Below are positions 36,688 through 49,481 of a stretch of DNA of 64,000 nucleotides, one piece after another. Source of the stretch: Phycomyces blakesleeanus NRRL 1555(-) (lineage: Eukaryota; Mucoromycota; Mucoromycetes; Mucorales; Phycomycetaceae); the NCBI RefSeq assembly GCF_001638985.1, contig NW_017265163.1:186001-250000 (forward strand). Direction: 5' to 3'. Made by a program: the position numbers and the translations under genes. Under the pieces are notes generated by a model that saw nothing but the letters and a program-made list of their open reading frames with translations, did not search any database and was not told the origin of the DNA. Every line of letters starts with the position of its first letter. Position 1 is the stretch's first letter.

Positions 36688-38776
36688 GTTATTATTATTA
36701 GTACTAGTAGGTACAGACACAGACAAAGATCCAGATTTGCGTCCATTTGCAGGTGCAGATGTAGATGTAAATGTAGGTGCAAGTTTAGGCGAAGGCTTAG
36801 GTTTGGGTTGGTCAATGCTGAGGACGTCTTCGAGCTGCTTATTATTGACAATCCGCATAAGGATTTTGTTCATGTAGAGCTGCAAAGCTCTGTTGGTGTC
36901 CTGCAATACTTTTGTTTCTTCAGTCAACTCTAGAGAAAATGAAAGAAAGATTTAAAGAACATGTCGTTATTTTTTTATCTTGAGGAATGGACTTACTTTG
37001 GATGGTCTTTGTGTTTTCGTCTGAAATTTGCTTGGCTTCCCAATCGGACGTTCCGACAGATACAAGGTTGAGTTCTGCTGCCAGGTTCAAGCTATTGCTG
37101 CTTGCCGTACTACTTGAAGGGTTCAGACTACGTCTATTTTCCTGTGCTTTTTCAGACTCCTGATCCACCTAGACGCAAATATCGATACACAATTTTGATA
37201 TTTAGAATCCAAAGATTTAATAAGCACTGCTACTGTATATTAGTTAAAGTGCGCTGGGATATATATTTCTTACTTGTAAGATTGGATCCATCATAAACTC
37301 TCCACTAATGGTCTTTTCATGCAACAGAATCTGATAACTCTCGTTTTCTTCCATTAAAGATCGGTTCAGCTGCTTCATGCTGGCCACCTCCTGCTCTAGG
37401 TGGTCGAGTCTGACCATCTGCGCTCGGACCTGCAAACCCTGTTCCTGAATTATTGTCTGGCTGTTTTCGGCTTCTCGTCTCAGATCCGCAATCATCTTGT
37501 CCTGCGACTTGACCATTCTCTGTGCAGATTTGGCCTCACGCGACAGTTTGCTGTCAATGTTCTGCAGCAGACGTGGGGCTGAAGGGGTGGTGGTCGACAT
37601 TGAGGTGGCGGATGTAAAGAACCCATTTTCTATTGAATCTGATGTATTCAACTGTTCCTGTTGTTCTTGTGGCGATAATGCTGATGATGTCGATTGTGAT
37701 TTAGATTGTGATAGCGATAATGATGAAGATGGTAATAAGGGGCTGCTGGTACTACTTTCAATTGACTTGGCAACACCAAGTGTGCTTTTTCGTTTGGGCG
37801 TCCGTGGTTCTGTCTGTTGGAGAGCATTCAAACTCCTGATCTGGTTGTAAAAATCGGCTTCACGTTGCTGCCAGCGCACGCGTTCTGTCTCAAAGGTCTG
37901 AAGCTATATATTTATATTAGGTAAAGATGTAAATATATATTTATAAAGCAAGAAAAGGCAATAACCATTGTAAAAACATGATTATTAGAGCAAGTGTATA
38001 AAAGGGATTGGAGGCGTTAAAAGAAAGGGGGTTTTAATAACAATTAATTAAATAATTATTATAGATATAAAAAGATTTAATATAATCTTGTGTTGTTATA
38101 CACAAATATATATCTATCTATATATAATATTTATTGATGTTACCTCAAAAGCCATCTTTTTCTCGGTATCTTTCTTTGCTTTTGTGAGCTGAAGGTTCTC
38201 TTTCTGGCATTTTGCCATAGCTTGCTCGTGCGTATATATTTCTGTCTCCAGGCGCTCTTGGATATTACTATAATTTAGTGTTTCCTGTTGAAGGTTTGCT
38301 ATTTTCTACCAAGATAAATAAATGAAAAAGAAAAGACGGCAAAATCTGAGCGTCAGTTTGATTATTATCACTATCTGTTTTTTTTTGTTTGTTTGTTTAT
38401 TTATTTGATAAAGATGCATATACAGAAACTTACCTTTTGCAAATATTCTCTATCATTTTCTGATGAGCGCTGGATTTCTTTGTTATCTTCCAACTGCCTT
38501 TTAAGCTGTACATACAAATATATATTTATATTTATATATATATGGTCAGTTAGATATCAGGTACATATATAGGTATATAACAAAATACAGTAGGAAGGGG
38601 TTATGCTAATGGTGATGTTAGGGGGCGAGAAAAAAAAAAGAAAAAGGAAAGCTTACATCCATATTTTCATTCTCCAAGTCGTCTATTTGGTTCTTTAGTG
38701 CATACAGAACCGTGTGTATATCGATCTCATTTTGTGTGTCTGCAGTCATGTTGTGTGTGATAAGGACGGGAGCCAT
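36268..38776 (-). CDS. Coiled-coil protein of unknown function, about 605 residues
   Basis: Six exons in phase fit: 38776-38657, 38505-38434, 38305-38144, 37903-37274, 37168-36997 and 36929-36268. The N-terminal half is almost entirely heptad-like coiled coil (KNQIDDLENENMDLKRQLEDN; KIANLQQETLNYSNIQERLE; further segments in exon 4). The motif LMEENESYQILLHEKTISGEF and the later VLQDTNRALQLYMNKILMRIV appear conserved in style. The C-terminal 200 residues are Ser/Pro/Arg-rich with Asn and Pro-Asn runs, likely disordered. A second in-frame ATG at 38749 is possible; I chose 38776 because it has G at +4. Such proteins often organise cytoskeletal or spindle structures, but I do not recognise the family and assign no function. 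Splice phases all agree, so the gene model is good. Confidence 0.75.
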
Positions 38777-40210
38777 AAAAGGTGGCGAGTGTTTATTAGG
38801 AGGGAAAAGAAGAAGAGCTTGATGAAGCAAGCAATATGTGTTGCTAGGCAGCGAAAGGAAGGAAGGAAAGAGGGGTAAAAATATATATATAAAATAAAGG
38901 GACAATGAAAAATAAAATATAAGGAAAAGGAAAGGAAAGGGAAGAAAATGATGAAGAATAGCACGTTGATAAAATAATTTTTTTTTGTGGGACGTGTTGG
39001 CAATGCCTTTTTGCTGTAATTCCAATCCAATGTCCCAAAAGAAGAAAACCCCGCTTTTGTCCCTTGGGATTCTCGTGTCAATGCGTCAGTCAATAATGCT
39101 TCTTCAACCAATAAACATATGAAGATATATGTAGGTAGATTAAGTTAAAGAAGTGTAAGAGTCAGCATAGTCGGATCACTAAAGGATAATATTAAAGCAA
39201 CAGTGGACAATTAGTTAAAGTCTTCCAGGCGATTATTATCTTTAGACTTCTTGTTTGAGTAGGGAATGTGGAAGATGCAGTACGAAGCACTAGTTTTGTA
39301 AAAGGTACCACAGATTTAATCTCATATAAGAATATTCCTCCCGCTGGTTCATTCCATCTCATGATAGGCTTTATCTATTACAATAATACTAAGAGCAATA
39401 GTATTAATGACTGTTAATATATAAAAATAAATTTATTCATTCACTCATTCTAAGGAGGTCTCTTTTTTACTTTTATTTATTTTTAATTGGTTGGCTGGAT
39501 ACCTTGAACCTATTAAACCATGATGATCTGAAAGTTAACAAGCCAAAATTAGCATTAGATTAACAGCAAAATCAACAGAAAAGAAGTGTAAATTTGTTTA
39601 CTATCTATGAGCACAAGCTACATATCCAAATACACCTCCTTTCGTTCTCTCTGTTCTTTTTTTTTATTGTTGTACCCAAAATAAATAAGAAAAACCCACA
39701 CTTTCAATCACCAGATATATATATATGAAGAGTACACAAATTGGTTTGTGGCAGGTGAACAGTGAACAGTGAACAGTGATAATGATAATTTATTATCATC
39801 ATTAGGAAAGACGGGTCCCTTTTCGTAACCATCTTTTCTTCTTTCTTTTCTTTTGGTTAATCAATCAACTAATTGGTCTTTTATTCATTGAATAGGTATC
39901 AAGCTTGTAATGATTGGGTCAAAATTGTATATATTAGATTTTATTGTTATTATTAAGTAAGTAGTATGGTATTGCTTTGATGGCAATTAAAGGATAGGTA
40001 GATAGATAGATATATATAAATAAAAGAGAAAAATTAAAGAATTAAAATTAAAATTAAAATTAAAATTAAAATTAAAATTAAAATTAAAATTAAAATTAAA
40101 ATTAAAATTGAAACATGAAAAATATTGTATATGTACAAGAATAAAAAATAAAAATGATAGGTAGTTTAGAAATAAATAAATAAATAAATAAATAAATCTA
40201 TGAAAGAATT
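38777..40210. other. Intergenic region with microsatellites
   Basis: Promoter side of the coiled-coil gene, with a CCAAT at 39108-39112, followed by gene-free DNA. It contains three GAACAGT copies near 39762-39780 and a long TAAAAT repeat listed separately. Confidence 0.6.
40041..40109. repeat. (TAAAAT)n hexanucleotide microsatellite, about 11 copies
   Basis: Near-perfect 6-bp repeat of about 69 bp lying 100 bp downstream of the stop codon of the 40795-40211 gene. Confidence 0.95.
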
Positions 40211-40795
40211 TCAGTGAAAACTCTCTGAACTGGACCGGCGGGAAGAATTGCTGATAAGAGAAGGTACACCACCATCATCATCACTGTTATCTTCATTGAG
40301 CGACAGGCTACTAATAGAGGATGATCTCATAGCTACTGCTGAGGGTGTAAAGAATTCGTGAGGCCCACCCAAGGCCGTTGTAAGGCATTCGGGGCTGGGG
40401 AGATCGAATTCGGCTGGCTGGCTAATGTCGACCCAGTGGTCTCGAATCTTTTCCTCAATTGGGGGGATATAGACACCAGTGTCGCTGACCATCGACAGTT
40501 CATAAACCTCGGTTGGTGCGGTATGCTGGACAGACAGAGTGGGATCCACAGCTTTTCTGGAAAATGGAGAACGGAATAATCTTTGCTGTTTTGGTTTCAG
40601 TTGCTCCTGCTGCTCCTCTACTTCTTCTTCTTGCGGTTGCGATTGTTTCTGTAAAGGTTTGATGTCTTTTGGTGTAATGGGGGATTCAATTGTATCTTGG
40701 CTTGTAGTTGTAGGTTCAATGTCAACCTTGGATCTTTGCCAGAACTTGGGCTTGAAGTATCCCTTGTAAGATGATGATTCTTGAACGGCAGTCAT
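40211..40795 (-). CDS. Hypothetical protein, 194 residues, Ser/Glu-rich
   Basis: A single-exon frame starts at ATG (40795) and ends in TGA. The protein is hydrophilic, with no membrane segment or signal peptide. An N-terminal Tyr/Lys/Phe-rich patch (YKGYFKPKFWQRSK) is followed by a Gln/Glu run. A more ordered-looking centre contains VYELSMVSDTGVYIPPIEEK, HWVDISQPAEFDLPSPECL and GGPHEFFTPSAVAMR, and the C-terminal tail is Ser/Asp-rich and probably phosphorylated. Codon use is mixed and unlike the flanking spacer, which supports a real gene. I do not recognise it. Confidence 0.65.
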   Translation of the reverse strand: MTAVQESSSYKGYFKPKFWQRSKVDIEPTTTSQDTIESPITPKDIKPLQKQSQPQEEEVEEQQEQLKPKQQRLFRSPFSRKAVDPTLSVQHTAPTEVYELSMVSDTGVYIPPIEEKIRDHWVDISQPAEFDLPSPECLTTALGGPHEFFTPSAVAMRSSSISSLSLNEDNSDDDGGVPSLISNSSRRSSSESFH

Positions 40796-43700
40796 TGTAG
40801 TAGTAATCGTATTAAATGTATTAAAGGTAGTAGTAGTGATTATTAAGAATCGAAGAAAAAAATTAGTGTGAAAGTATTAATATATCTTTTAGGACAGGTC
40901 TTATGCCTTTATATATATAAAAAAAAAAGAAAGAAAAAGAGTGGATAAAATATAAACCCATTCTACAACAAGAACAACAAGTCACCAATGAGTTCAAAAA
41001 GTGTGTGTCAACTGGACTTAAAAAAAAACAATTGAACACAGTTTTAGTTTTTTTTTTCTTTCTTTTTCTGGTGAGACAATAAAGTTTCCAGTGAGACGAA
41101 TTGAGGATATTAACCAATTAAATTCATTTTAAAATTATGTTCAAACAATATTTCTGTTGTCTTTTAATAGAAAACAACAAAAAAGGACAAGTATATATAA
41201 AGAAGCTTCATATACAGTCTATTTGATATTAGAAACCAAGATAATCTAACAGTGATTTATCTGTCAAGATTGTATATAATATACCTTGGTGTCTTTCTGG
41301 TAAAAGCTTCATCCATATGAGTGTCCTGTTGTTTTGTTTTCTCCCTTTCTTAGTTAATAATTTGTGTGCCTTGACAATTGCATTGACATTAACATTAGCA
41401 CATACCTTGGTACTACTGCTATTACTATTGGTTTGTTTTTTTTTGTTTGCATAGGCTTTATTAAAACGATCGAAAGACCTGTTGACCGTGTGAAATAAAT
41501 TGAATCAAATTGAATCAAATTGAATTGAGGCAAAACATAACAATCGTACATACACATACATGTTCCTCTTTGGACCTCAGGGTTTGAAATGATAATAAAA
41601 CAAAAACAACGAGTGATTTAAAGATATCTTGGGATGGAAAAACTCTCTTCCCCATGACACAGAAAAGAAGAACTTAAAAGCCGTTTGTCCATATGTCCAT
41701 TTGATAGACAACAACAACACCACCACCAGCAAGAATCAGAATACTAGAGATTGAGTAGCCTGATCACATTATCAGACCATTTTCTTCTGTTTTTGGTGTC
41801 CAGTGACGTTCACATCACACAAACCCTTTACCAACAAAGTAATAACATTAACGTTCAAGCTTATGCTCATGCTCATGCTCATGCTAATGATAATAATACT
41901 GATACTGATACTGATAATGCTTATATCTTTTGTAAGCCCATACTATAAAGATCGGCAAAAAGGGGTAAAAAAAAAACAAAAAAGGGGGAATACAGAGTGG
42001 GTAAATGGTTCTTGACGTCATTAGCATACAACAAGATATATAAGCAAATAAAAAAAAATCAGATACAGATACGCACTATACGCACAAGAGTATAGAAGAG
42101 ATCAATAGCTCCAGATCTCTATGGTCTGACTTTATTTTTCATTTTTTACTTTTTTTGGTAAATAAAGATGCAGTAATAGGTTCGAGGGTTTTTGCCAAGG
42201 ATTCCAATATATTGATTTTTTTTGTCATATACTTTATAGAGAGATATTAGAGTTTGTTCTTTATTCCATAAAGATATACATAAATACTACAGGTGTGAAG
42301 CATATATGCTACTATACAGGTAGAAATATACAACTAAAAATGATCATTCCAACCATTTTGTTCTTTAATTAAAGTAAAGAAGTATGTGTATTATTCATCT
42401 ATGGTGTTAATAAAAATAAGAATAAAAGGCTAAGCATCTAGATCCAACCACCCGATTTACTGGACTCAATTATCAAAAAAAAAGTAGTTCAAAAAGACTC
42501 TTTTTTTATTATTATTTGTAAGCAGTACTAATGCTCCATAAAGAAGTAGGAAATGTTAAAAAGATATATATAAAAAAAAGACACCAGACATTATCGTTGT
42601 TGCTGTAAAATATAATGATAATAACATAGTATCGCCAAGGAGCTCTGCAAATATGGTAAAAATGAAAACATTAAAGCAAAGTTGAACACAAAGTCTAATC
42701 TATCTATTACCTCCCCCTTATCTCTTTTGGTCTTTTGGTTTAGACTTTACATCATCTGTCCTAGAATCAATCGTCACTGGTTTTAGTAGCAAACAGCCTT
42801 CATCCAGCTGAACACACACTTAAATAATAATGTGTTTGTCAATGTGAGTGATACAATAACAAATTAACTATGTAGTCTTGGAAACCAACAACCAAAAACA
42901 AGAGTTCCTGTCAACCACGCAAGAGTCTTAGCTAGAACCCTTTGATCAAACCATTGTAAAGAGAGTAGTAATTAGAGCTTTTGGTATCACATCATTTTGT
43001 AATCCTGAACCCATTCAGTTAATTAAAGACAAGAGTCTCCTTGACTCTTAAAAAAAAAAGCACCTGAGAGTCAAGAGAATTCTTTGTTTTATATTCTTTT
43101 GTTTTTGTTTTTGACAACCATGTCCTCTATACCATAAGAGCTCACGGTTTAGATTTTCCTTCAAAATTCACATTTAATACTACCATCATTATTGACATTA
43201 TATCTATATATCTATATAGGTAAAGAGGTAAAGAGGTATGTTGTCAGGGAATGTCGATTTCAAATTATACTGTACTATATGTATGAATAAAAGTTTATTT
43301 TAACCAATCAGAGAGGAATTTTCTTTTTGCCCTGTTTCATAAATATAAATATAACTGGGCTTCTATTTAAAGAAATTCTTGTTTTCCATTTTTAGAAGTC
43401 GTACAATCTATTTTTGTAAGCCTATGCTTCTTTTTCTTCTTCTTTTTCTTCTGCCTTTTCTTTTGAAGGATTTCAGTTTATACATTTTCTTATAATTAAA
43501 GGATATGACTGAATCTGATTTGTTAAAGAATGGAATTGAGTGAATATGATTGATGATCAATTTTTTTTGGTGATAATATAAAATGCCTATATAGAAGAAG
43601 AAGAAGAAGAAGAAGTATTCTTACAATACCACAAAAAAGAAAGCGTCTATCTAGTCTGGTCTATTCTACCTTAAACCATACACATGTATGTACGTAAGTG

Positions 43701-44301
43701 ATGTGTAGTTTGTGTATAGCGTGATTATCACTATATAATACATATCTATATTCAAACTATATAGAGTTTGGAAACGGCCATATCAGGGTAGGTGCTATTA
43801 TTTTCCGTAATTACAAAAATACACTATACATATACACAACCACAAATCAACAGCTAAAAAATGAAAGAAAGAAAAAGAAGAAAAGCTGGTGATTATAGAG
43901 CGTAATGGCTGAATGTGAATACGCAGAAAAAAAAATAAGAATAAAAAACCAATTGTTATAACAGGATAGGTAAACCTTCAGTACTTGGGTTTTGAATAAA
44001 TTATTTGGACACGACTTTATTTTGATAAAACAAAAAAGTTTTCATGGAGCCAAAATGCAACAAGTAAGCCTATGGCCATGTTCAATAGAGATAGAGGAAT
44101 ATCATGACCAATAATGAACTATAAAGTGTATATTATGTACATTTAGAGCTTGTATAATATGCCTTGGGCACAACCTATAACAATTATTTATCTTGTTAAA
44201 ATGCATATCTTAAAAAGGGGAAAGGATGAATATGATTGTGCGTGCATAGGTGTGTTGGTATATATTAGGGTCTTTTCCATATACAGTATCTACTGTTTAT
44301 C
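40796..44301. other. 3.5-kb gene-free region
   Basis: No convincing gene. The first part is the promoter region of the 40795 gene. A CRE-type palindrome lies at 42013-42020 with a TATA-like stretch about 25 bp later. Short GCTCAT and ACTGAT repeats (41865-41915) produce open frames of repeat composition that I do not accept as genes. A perfect CCAATCAG occurs near 43302, with no gene next to it. Confidence 0.5.
42013..42020. promoter_or_regulatory. CRE/ATF palindrome TGACGTCA
   Basis: The perfect 8-bp CREB/ATF site is 1.2 kb upstream of the minus-strand gene at 40795. A half-site (TGACGTT) occurs at about 41804. Assignment to any gene is uncertain. Confidence 0.25.
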
Positions 44302-44677
44302 TTATAGTTTACTGGCGTCTGCAGGGCTGTTTTCATGATCCCTTTTTTGTTTTTCTATTATTTGACCCTTTTCGGATAAACGAACGAGACCTTCTTGTGC
44401 TGTTGTGGCAACCAATGTGCCTTCTCTGCTATAAATTCTGCCAAATGCAATGCCACGGCCTTCACTTGTACGTGGGCTGTGTATATCATACAAAAGCCTA
44501 TTTATACAAATAGAGTGATCCAGACTAACCACCATTCCCATGGTGTCATAAATGTATCCATTAGCCTTTGCAGCAGTAAGAATAATCCCACTATCCGAGG
44601 CATATGCAATTGAACAAGCATGAAGTTTGGCATCGTCACTGTCAAGCTTGTTGTAGGACTTGAACCAGCGATACTAA

Positions 44678-44733
<56 letters not shown>

Positions 44734-45869
44734 GTGACCAGAGTTAGATCTCTATTGAATTTATTTTATTTGGTTTACCTGTACTTCGCTCGGTTCTACA
44801 GTTCCTTTGATTATTTCTTCGGTGATGTGTGTATTCACCTCTCAGCACTCTATAGGCGCAACCTATCCAATTACGGATGGTGCACAGCAATTGGTGAGTA
44901 ACTCATATTGTCAAGAAATATTTCTACTTACATTTTTTATTCTGTTTTCAAGATATTGGCAGAATTCAGTAGGTAGATCATCAGTACTAAGCCATTCTTT
45001 TGCTCTTTCAGTCTCTCTAGAGATTCATATTAATATTGTAAATATTATTATCAGTTAATAGACACAAAGAGAGAAGAAATAACACAAGTTTACTTACAAA
45101 GGCACATCTTCAGGCTCTGCCACATCTGGCATCTGTGCCTACCGATCAAATGGTTAGCATACTATAATATTCCCCCACAATTATACCCATAAAGAAGATA
45201 GGGAATCTTTTTTACCTGATGGACTAATCCGACTACTTGTTCCGGGGTTGCAAAGCTGAAACTAGCAATGAAATAGGGCTTTCCTCTTTGGACAGCAGTG
45301 ACTAATCTTGTAGCAAAAGACTTTCCATCACGAAGCCTCTGTACTTTGTAGATTACTGGTATATCCGCATTGCAAGGTAAGATGAAGTAGCTGTGAAGAG
45401 ACTATTTCAAAGTATGAAATTTAAGAAAGAAGAAGCAAATACTTGATTGTTGTTGTTATTGTTTTTTTTAGGTGGAGTATTACATAAATCCGAAATTGAT
45501 CTCCTACGGTACACCATGCAGAATTCAAAGCCTGAGCAATAACCTAAAGTTTACAATTAGGTTTAAACACATAACTTCTTGAGCTACATTGACTTTTTGC
45601 CACATATACATTTATATACATATATGTATCTTTATATATCTTTATATATTTTTATATACGCTTACCTGTCCACCAAAGGCGCCGCGCGATCCTAAAGGCA
45701 CCCAGAGTTCTTTGCTCATATAGAGGTTGGTATCAATCTCTTCTACTGCAATCACTTTTGCCATATCTTGGGAATGCTCCTTTGAGCTTTTATGGACATC
45801 TTCTAATTCAACACGATCGGTCGTCTTCTTCTCGATGTCATACGTGACCGCCCTTCTTGCGTGGCTCAT
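44302..45869 (-). CDS. Peroxisomal acyl-CoA thioesterase (TesB/ACOT8 family)
   Basis: The enzyme hydrolyses acyl-CoA to free fatty acid and CoA, linked to peroxisomal beta-oxidation. Seven exons fit: 45869-45666, 45543-45484, 45401-45216, 45138-45098, 45016-44932, 44838-44779 and 44673-44302, giving 335 residues (human ACOT8 about 319). Blocks typical of double-hotdog TesB enzymes are GAFGGQVIAQALNSAW, SLHSYFILPCNADIPVIYKV, GKSFATRLVTAVQRGK, FATPEQ, the SLDHS motif in MGMVVSLDHSI, and FGRIYSREGTLVATTAQEG. The last three residues are SKL, a perfect type 1 peroxisomal targeting signal, as in ACOT8. Exon 6 requires a GAG|AG acceptor that is less certain than the others. The intron before the last exon is about half (ATTT)n microsatellite. 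Confidence 0.92.
44677..44731. repeat. (AAAT)n microsatellite within a thioesterase intron
   Basis: About 13 tandem AAAT units occupy more than half of the 105-bp last intron, immediately next to the acceptor of the last exon. Confidence 0.9.
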
Positions 45870-46583
45870 GGCTACTGGATATTTTATCGTCTCTTAAAAA
45901 GGAAGAGAAGAAAGACAACTAATCATATTTTCATTCAACAATTTTACTTTTTTATTACTATTATTATTTCTTTAAAAGTACATATCTAATACATTTAAAG
46001 TAATATATATATATATAAATAAGATAATCGTCTAGTCTTAAAAGCTTGAATTATGTAGGTTATTATGGAATTGTGTAATTAAATAGAAAAGTCTTGCTGA
46101 TACAGTGATGTGATTTTTGCTTCTTCTACTCTTATCACTAAATAGATCTTTCACTGTATTGTTTTATAATTATGGTATAGCAATGCTAGTGTTGTAGTAA
46201 AAATAAGTAAGTAAATAAATAAGAGGATTTTATTATTTATAGTATTTATACAAATGGTGACAAGTATAGCACAAGCTGCTTCTGTCATGATAACGGTTGC
46301 CTATAGCAGTTATAGTTTGAATAATATATACTTTCTTTTTTATAAGAATTCATAGATAACATCAGCCGCTTATACGTAATATACATACACAATTTTTACT
46401 CTTCAATTGTTTTGCTTATATATTTATATTACATAAGTTCTTATACTTTGTAAATAGTTCTCGCTGTCCATACTTGTCCTTCATATACAAGTCTTGTTTT
46501 TCGCACTTAACCTCTGATTCAGACGCTTTTTATTTGTAATAAAAATATAGTCTTGGTTGTTGACCTCTGTACGTTTTAAAAAG

Positions 46584-47064
46584 ATCTTGCTGTTGATATT
46601 GACCTTGACATTGATTCGAGAATCTACCACCGGATTAAAACTGACAAGGTAAGTTGGGACTTGAAAGTGAAAGGAAAAATACAGAACGAGATAATAAGAA
46701 ATCTATTTACCTGTGGGCATGGCTCGGAAAAAAATACTGCTTACATAAAAAAGAAAGAAAAAGGATGCATCAAGTATACATACCCAATGCTATCTTGCTT
46801 TTTTTTTACCGTCACTTACCTTTCGTCTCAAGGCAGATAAAAAGGCGGGACCAAACAATCACGCTTTCAACATGAAACCTCAGATGAGGCCAGTAAGAAA
46901 CCATTGCACTACAACTTAAATACTTACTTATTAGTATACTGTTAAACTTATATTGTATTATTCGAAGAACCTATAGTTTTATGCTTTGTTACAATGCTTC
47001 TTGCTTACAGGTTGCCATTGTGCCTACCCGGCAAGATGGCAGGATTATTGACCGGATCGTTTAA
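46584..47064 (+). CDS. Three linked exons of an unknown gene, 5' end not found
   Basis: Three short open segments join with perfect GT-AG sites and phases: 46584-46648 (donor GTAAGT), 46833-46892 (donor GTAAGA) and 47011-47064 ending in TAA, preceded by a textbook TTGCTTACAG acceptor. The joined peptide includes LDIDSRIYHRIKTDK, ADKKAGPNNHAFNMKPQM and RPVAIVPTRQDGRIIDRIV. The codon mix is unlike the AT-rich surroundings. The first segment starts after an AAAAAG acceptor-like site and has an upstream stop, so an earlier exon with the start codon is expected but not recognised. I do not know the family. It is divergent from the thioesterase gene. Confidence 0.4.
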
Positions 47065-49481
47065 TCTTTATTGACTTTTACTCTTATACCTTGGACAATT
47101 TGAAGCCTTATTAGTGCCTTGATATCATATATCTAAATACGTGAAGTGAGGGTGGCTTGAGCCATCAGGCTTGTTTTGTTTCTTGTTGTAATTTTATTGG
47201 GTTGGGCTGAAATTTCAAGAAAATATAATAGAACGGCTGTAAAAACTTGTCTTAACTGGAGTAAGAATAGCAGCTACACAATGCCTTAATCTTTAATACT
47301 TATTCGATGTTTTTTTTTTGGAGAATATTTTTGTGCCAGTGGATTCATAGTTTTGGCTTCGTTGATATATGCGAGAGCTATGCTGTTGCAAAGATACAAC
47401 GTATCTTTATAACGAATTATTGCTATGATAGTCCAATACACGCATAAACCATAACTTGCTAACTTGTGTGCAAATTGTTTACTTCATTTTGGGACGTCTT
47501 TATCCTACGACTGAAAGAAGGCATACAAGGTCCTAACGATACGTCTTTTCTTTTACCACGGATACTCTCAGCCCTTAAGTTTTACCTTCTTTTATGGTGG
47601 CAGTCTTGGGTACACCATGTCTAGTCTTTTTTTATTTGATTAAATAACCAAATAACACCAGACCAGCCAGACTTATCCTCAAATGAGAGTGGCTATAGCC
47701 TTGACTACAGTTGTTGCATAATACCCAAAAGTACGAATGAATTCTAATATCTTGTTTGGTCAATCAATCTTGAATTGGTTAGCCACGTAAATGTCGTTAA
47801 ATCTTCTACGACCAAAGTATTGCCTTCATCACAGCCAATTTTTTGTTTTAAATCTCAAAACTGCTGTGCTTCTCTGGGTGCGCAGTTGTATGAATATTTT
47901 TAGTCTAGAAATAGTACTTCATTGGCATTTTCCACAGCCGCTTACATACTCTTGTACCTGTGAGAAAAAAGCGCAGATCTTTATCTCAACTAAATGTTCC
48001 TGGCTCGCTTCCACGAAACCAACCGGAAACATCCACCTCAAGTATAAATTTTACCCCATCCGCAATATAGACTTGTTAAGACCATAAAAAGTCTATCCAT
48101 GCTCAGTAGCGAGTGTTAGATAACCCACTGAAAAAATTGAGGGAAGCGAATAATAGCCTTATGAAGGATCCAAAAAAGAATCAGTCTCAGAACTCAAACA
48201 AGTTTGACCAAACAAAACAAAGATATGAGACTTATATCCAGAAATATTGACCCGAACTGACTTACGCAAAAGGCTCAAGCAATCAAAAAACCAGAAACCA
48301 GGTATACATAGGGCTAAAAAATTAAACACACAAACACCTTCAGAGCCACACCAAAGGTTCAGCTGACCAAGACAAAACCGCTCTACTGGTCAAAAATGGT
48401 TCAAAAAGACCATCCAAATCTAACCAAACAACATCAGGCAAACTAAACCAAAAGCCACACCAGACCCGACCAGAAATCAAGACAATCATGGTTTTGCAGA
48501 ACCCAAGACCTAGGACTTCATCAGCTCGACGCCGAATGAAGTCTACAACTCCCAGATCGTGGAATCAAGCCTGGAAGGAAGTCAACAGCAATCTTTTGAT
48601 CGGGAAGGCTCAGGTCAATCCAGCCATAGTTCAGGCACCGCATTAGAATGTATACAAATGACAAATAACGTTACTCAAACAGAGGTTTAAAGACCGTATA
48701 ATGTTTCCTCAATGTCGTTTAGAGAGGACAGTCCATCAAAATAGTCTTTACTGTGCCGCAACAAAAACAAAAACAAAAAATTGTTTGGAATGATACCTTA
48801 AATCCTCTTTTTACATGTCTTATCCCTTTTTAGAATCATCATCTATATAATATTGCCGCTCGAAGTAGACATATATTGGCGCAATACAAAAAAAAAGAGC
48901 AAGCTGCCTAAAAAACAAACAAAGTGCATTATTCTGACTTTTTCATGCCTGTTCACTCTATACGCGGCTCCAACAAAATATAAACCTGCGGTCGAGCCTC
49001 CATGTCCTCATCTACTTAACAACGCTATCAAAATCGACATCAACAACCATAATATCTTTTTATTTTATTACCACTGTAAAATAAAAATAAAATAATATAA
49101 CCTCAGCACTCAAAAGCCATACATTATATTCTTCTATACCTGGAGTGTCATATACCACCATTATCAGACCTGGCTTTCACATCTCGAGCAAGAATCATGT
49201 TAATCTGCTTATACTCCCAAGATCTTAGATGGCAGTGACCCCATCTCATAAGTTATAGTCTTCAAAGCTTTCGTATTCCAGTATACCTTTAAATAACTGG
49301 CTCTAGACCAAAGAGATAACCTCCAACACAAAGACCTGACAGGCCAATACCTCTTCATAGGTACGCACCATAATTCTTAAATGTACAATACAACAAAGCC
49401 AATAGTAATACACCAGCTCTCTTTAACTCACTACCGTATACTCTTTACCTAACACAAATATAGTATTCTAGCCTTTTCAAA
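47065..49481. other. Gene-free region with eroded sequence
   Basis: No complete gene. The segment 48170-48680 is A/C-rich and T-poor on the plus strand. It contains a 50-60-codon open stretch (about 48510-48690, Ser/Gln/Glu-rich), so it could be the remains of a transposon gag-like region. The rest is ordinary AT-rich spacer. Confidence 0.35.

Noticed and set aside
41751..42015. Two overlapping frames with Ala-His and Asp-Thr repeats
   Set aside because: Produced by short GCTCAT and ACTGAT DNA repeats.
44807..45058. Plus-strand open frame opposite the thioesterase
   Set aside because: It spans exons and introns of the opposite gene, whose splice phases and motifs are consistent.
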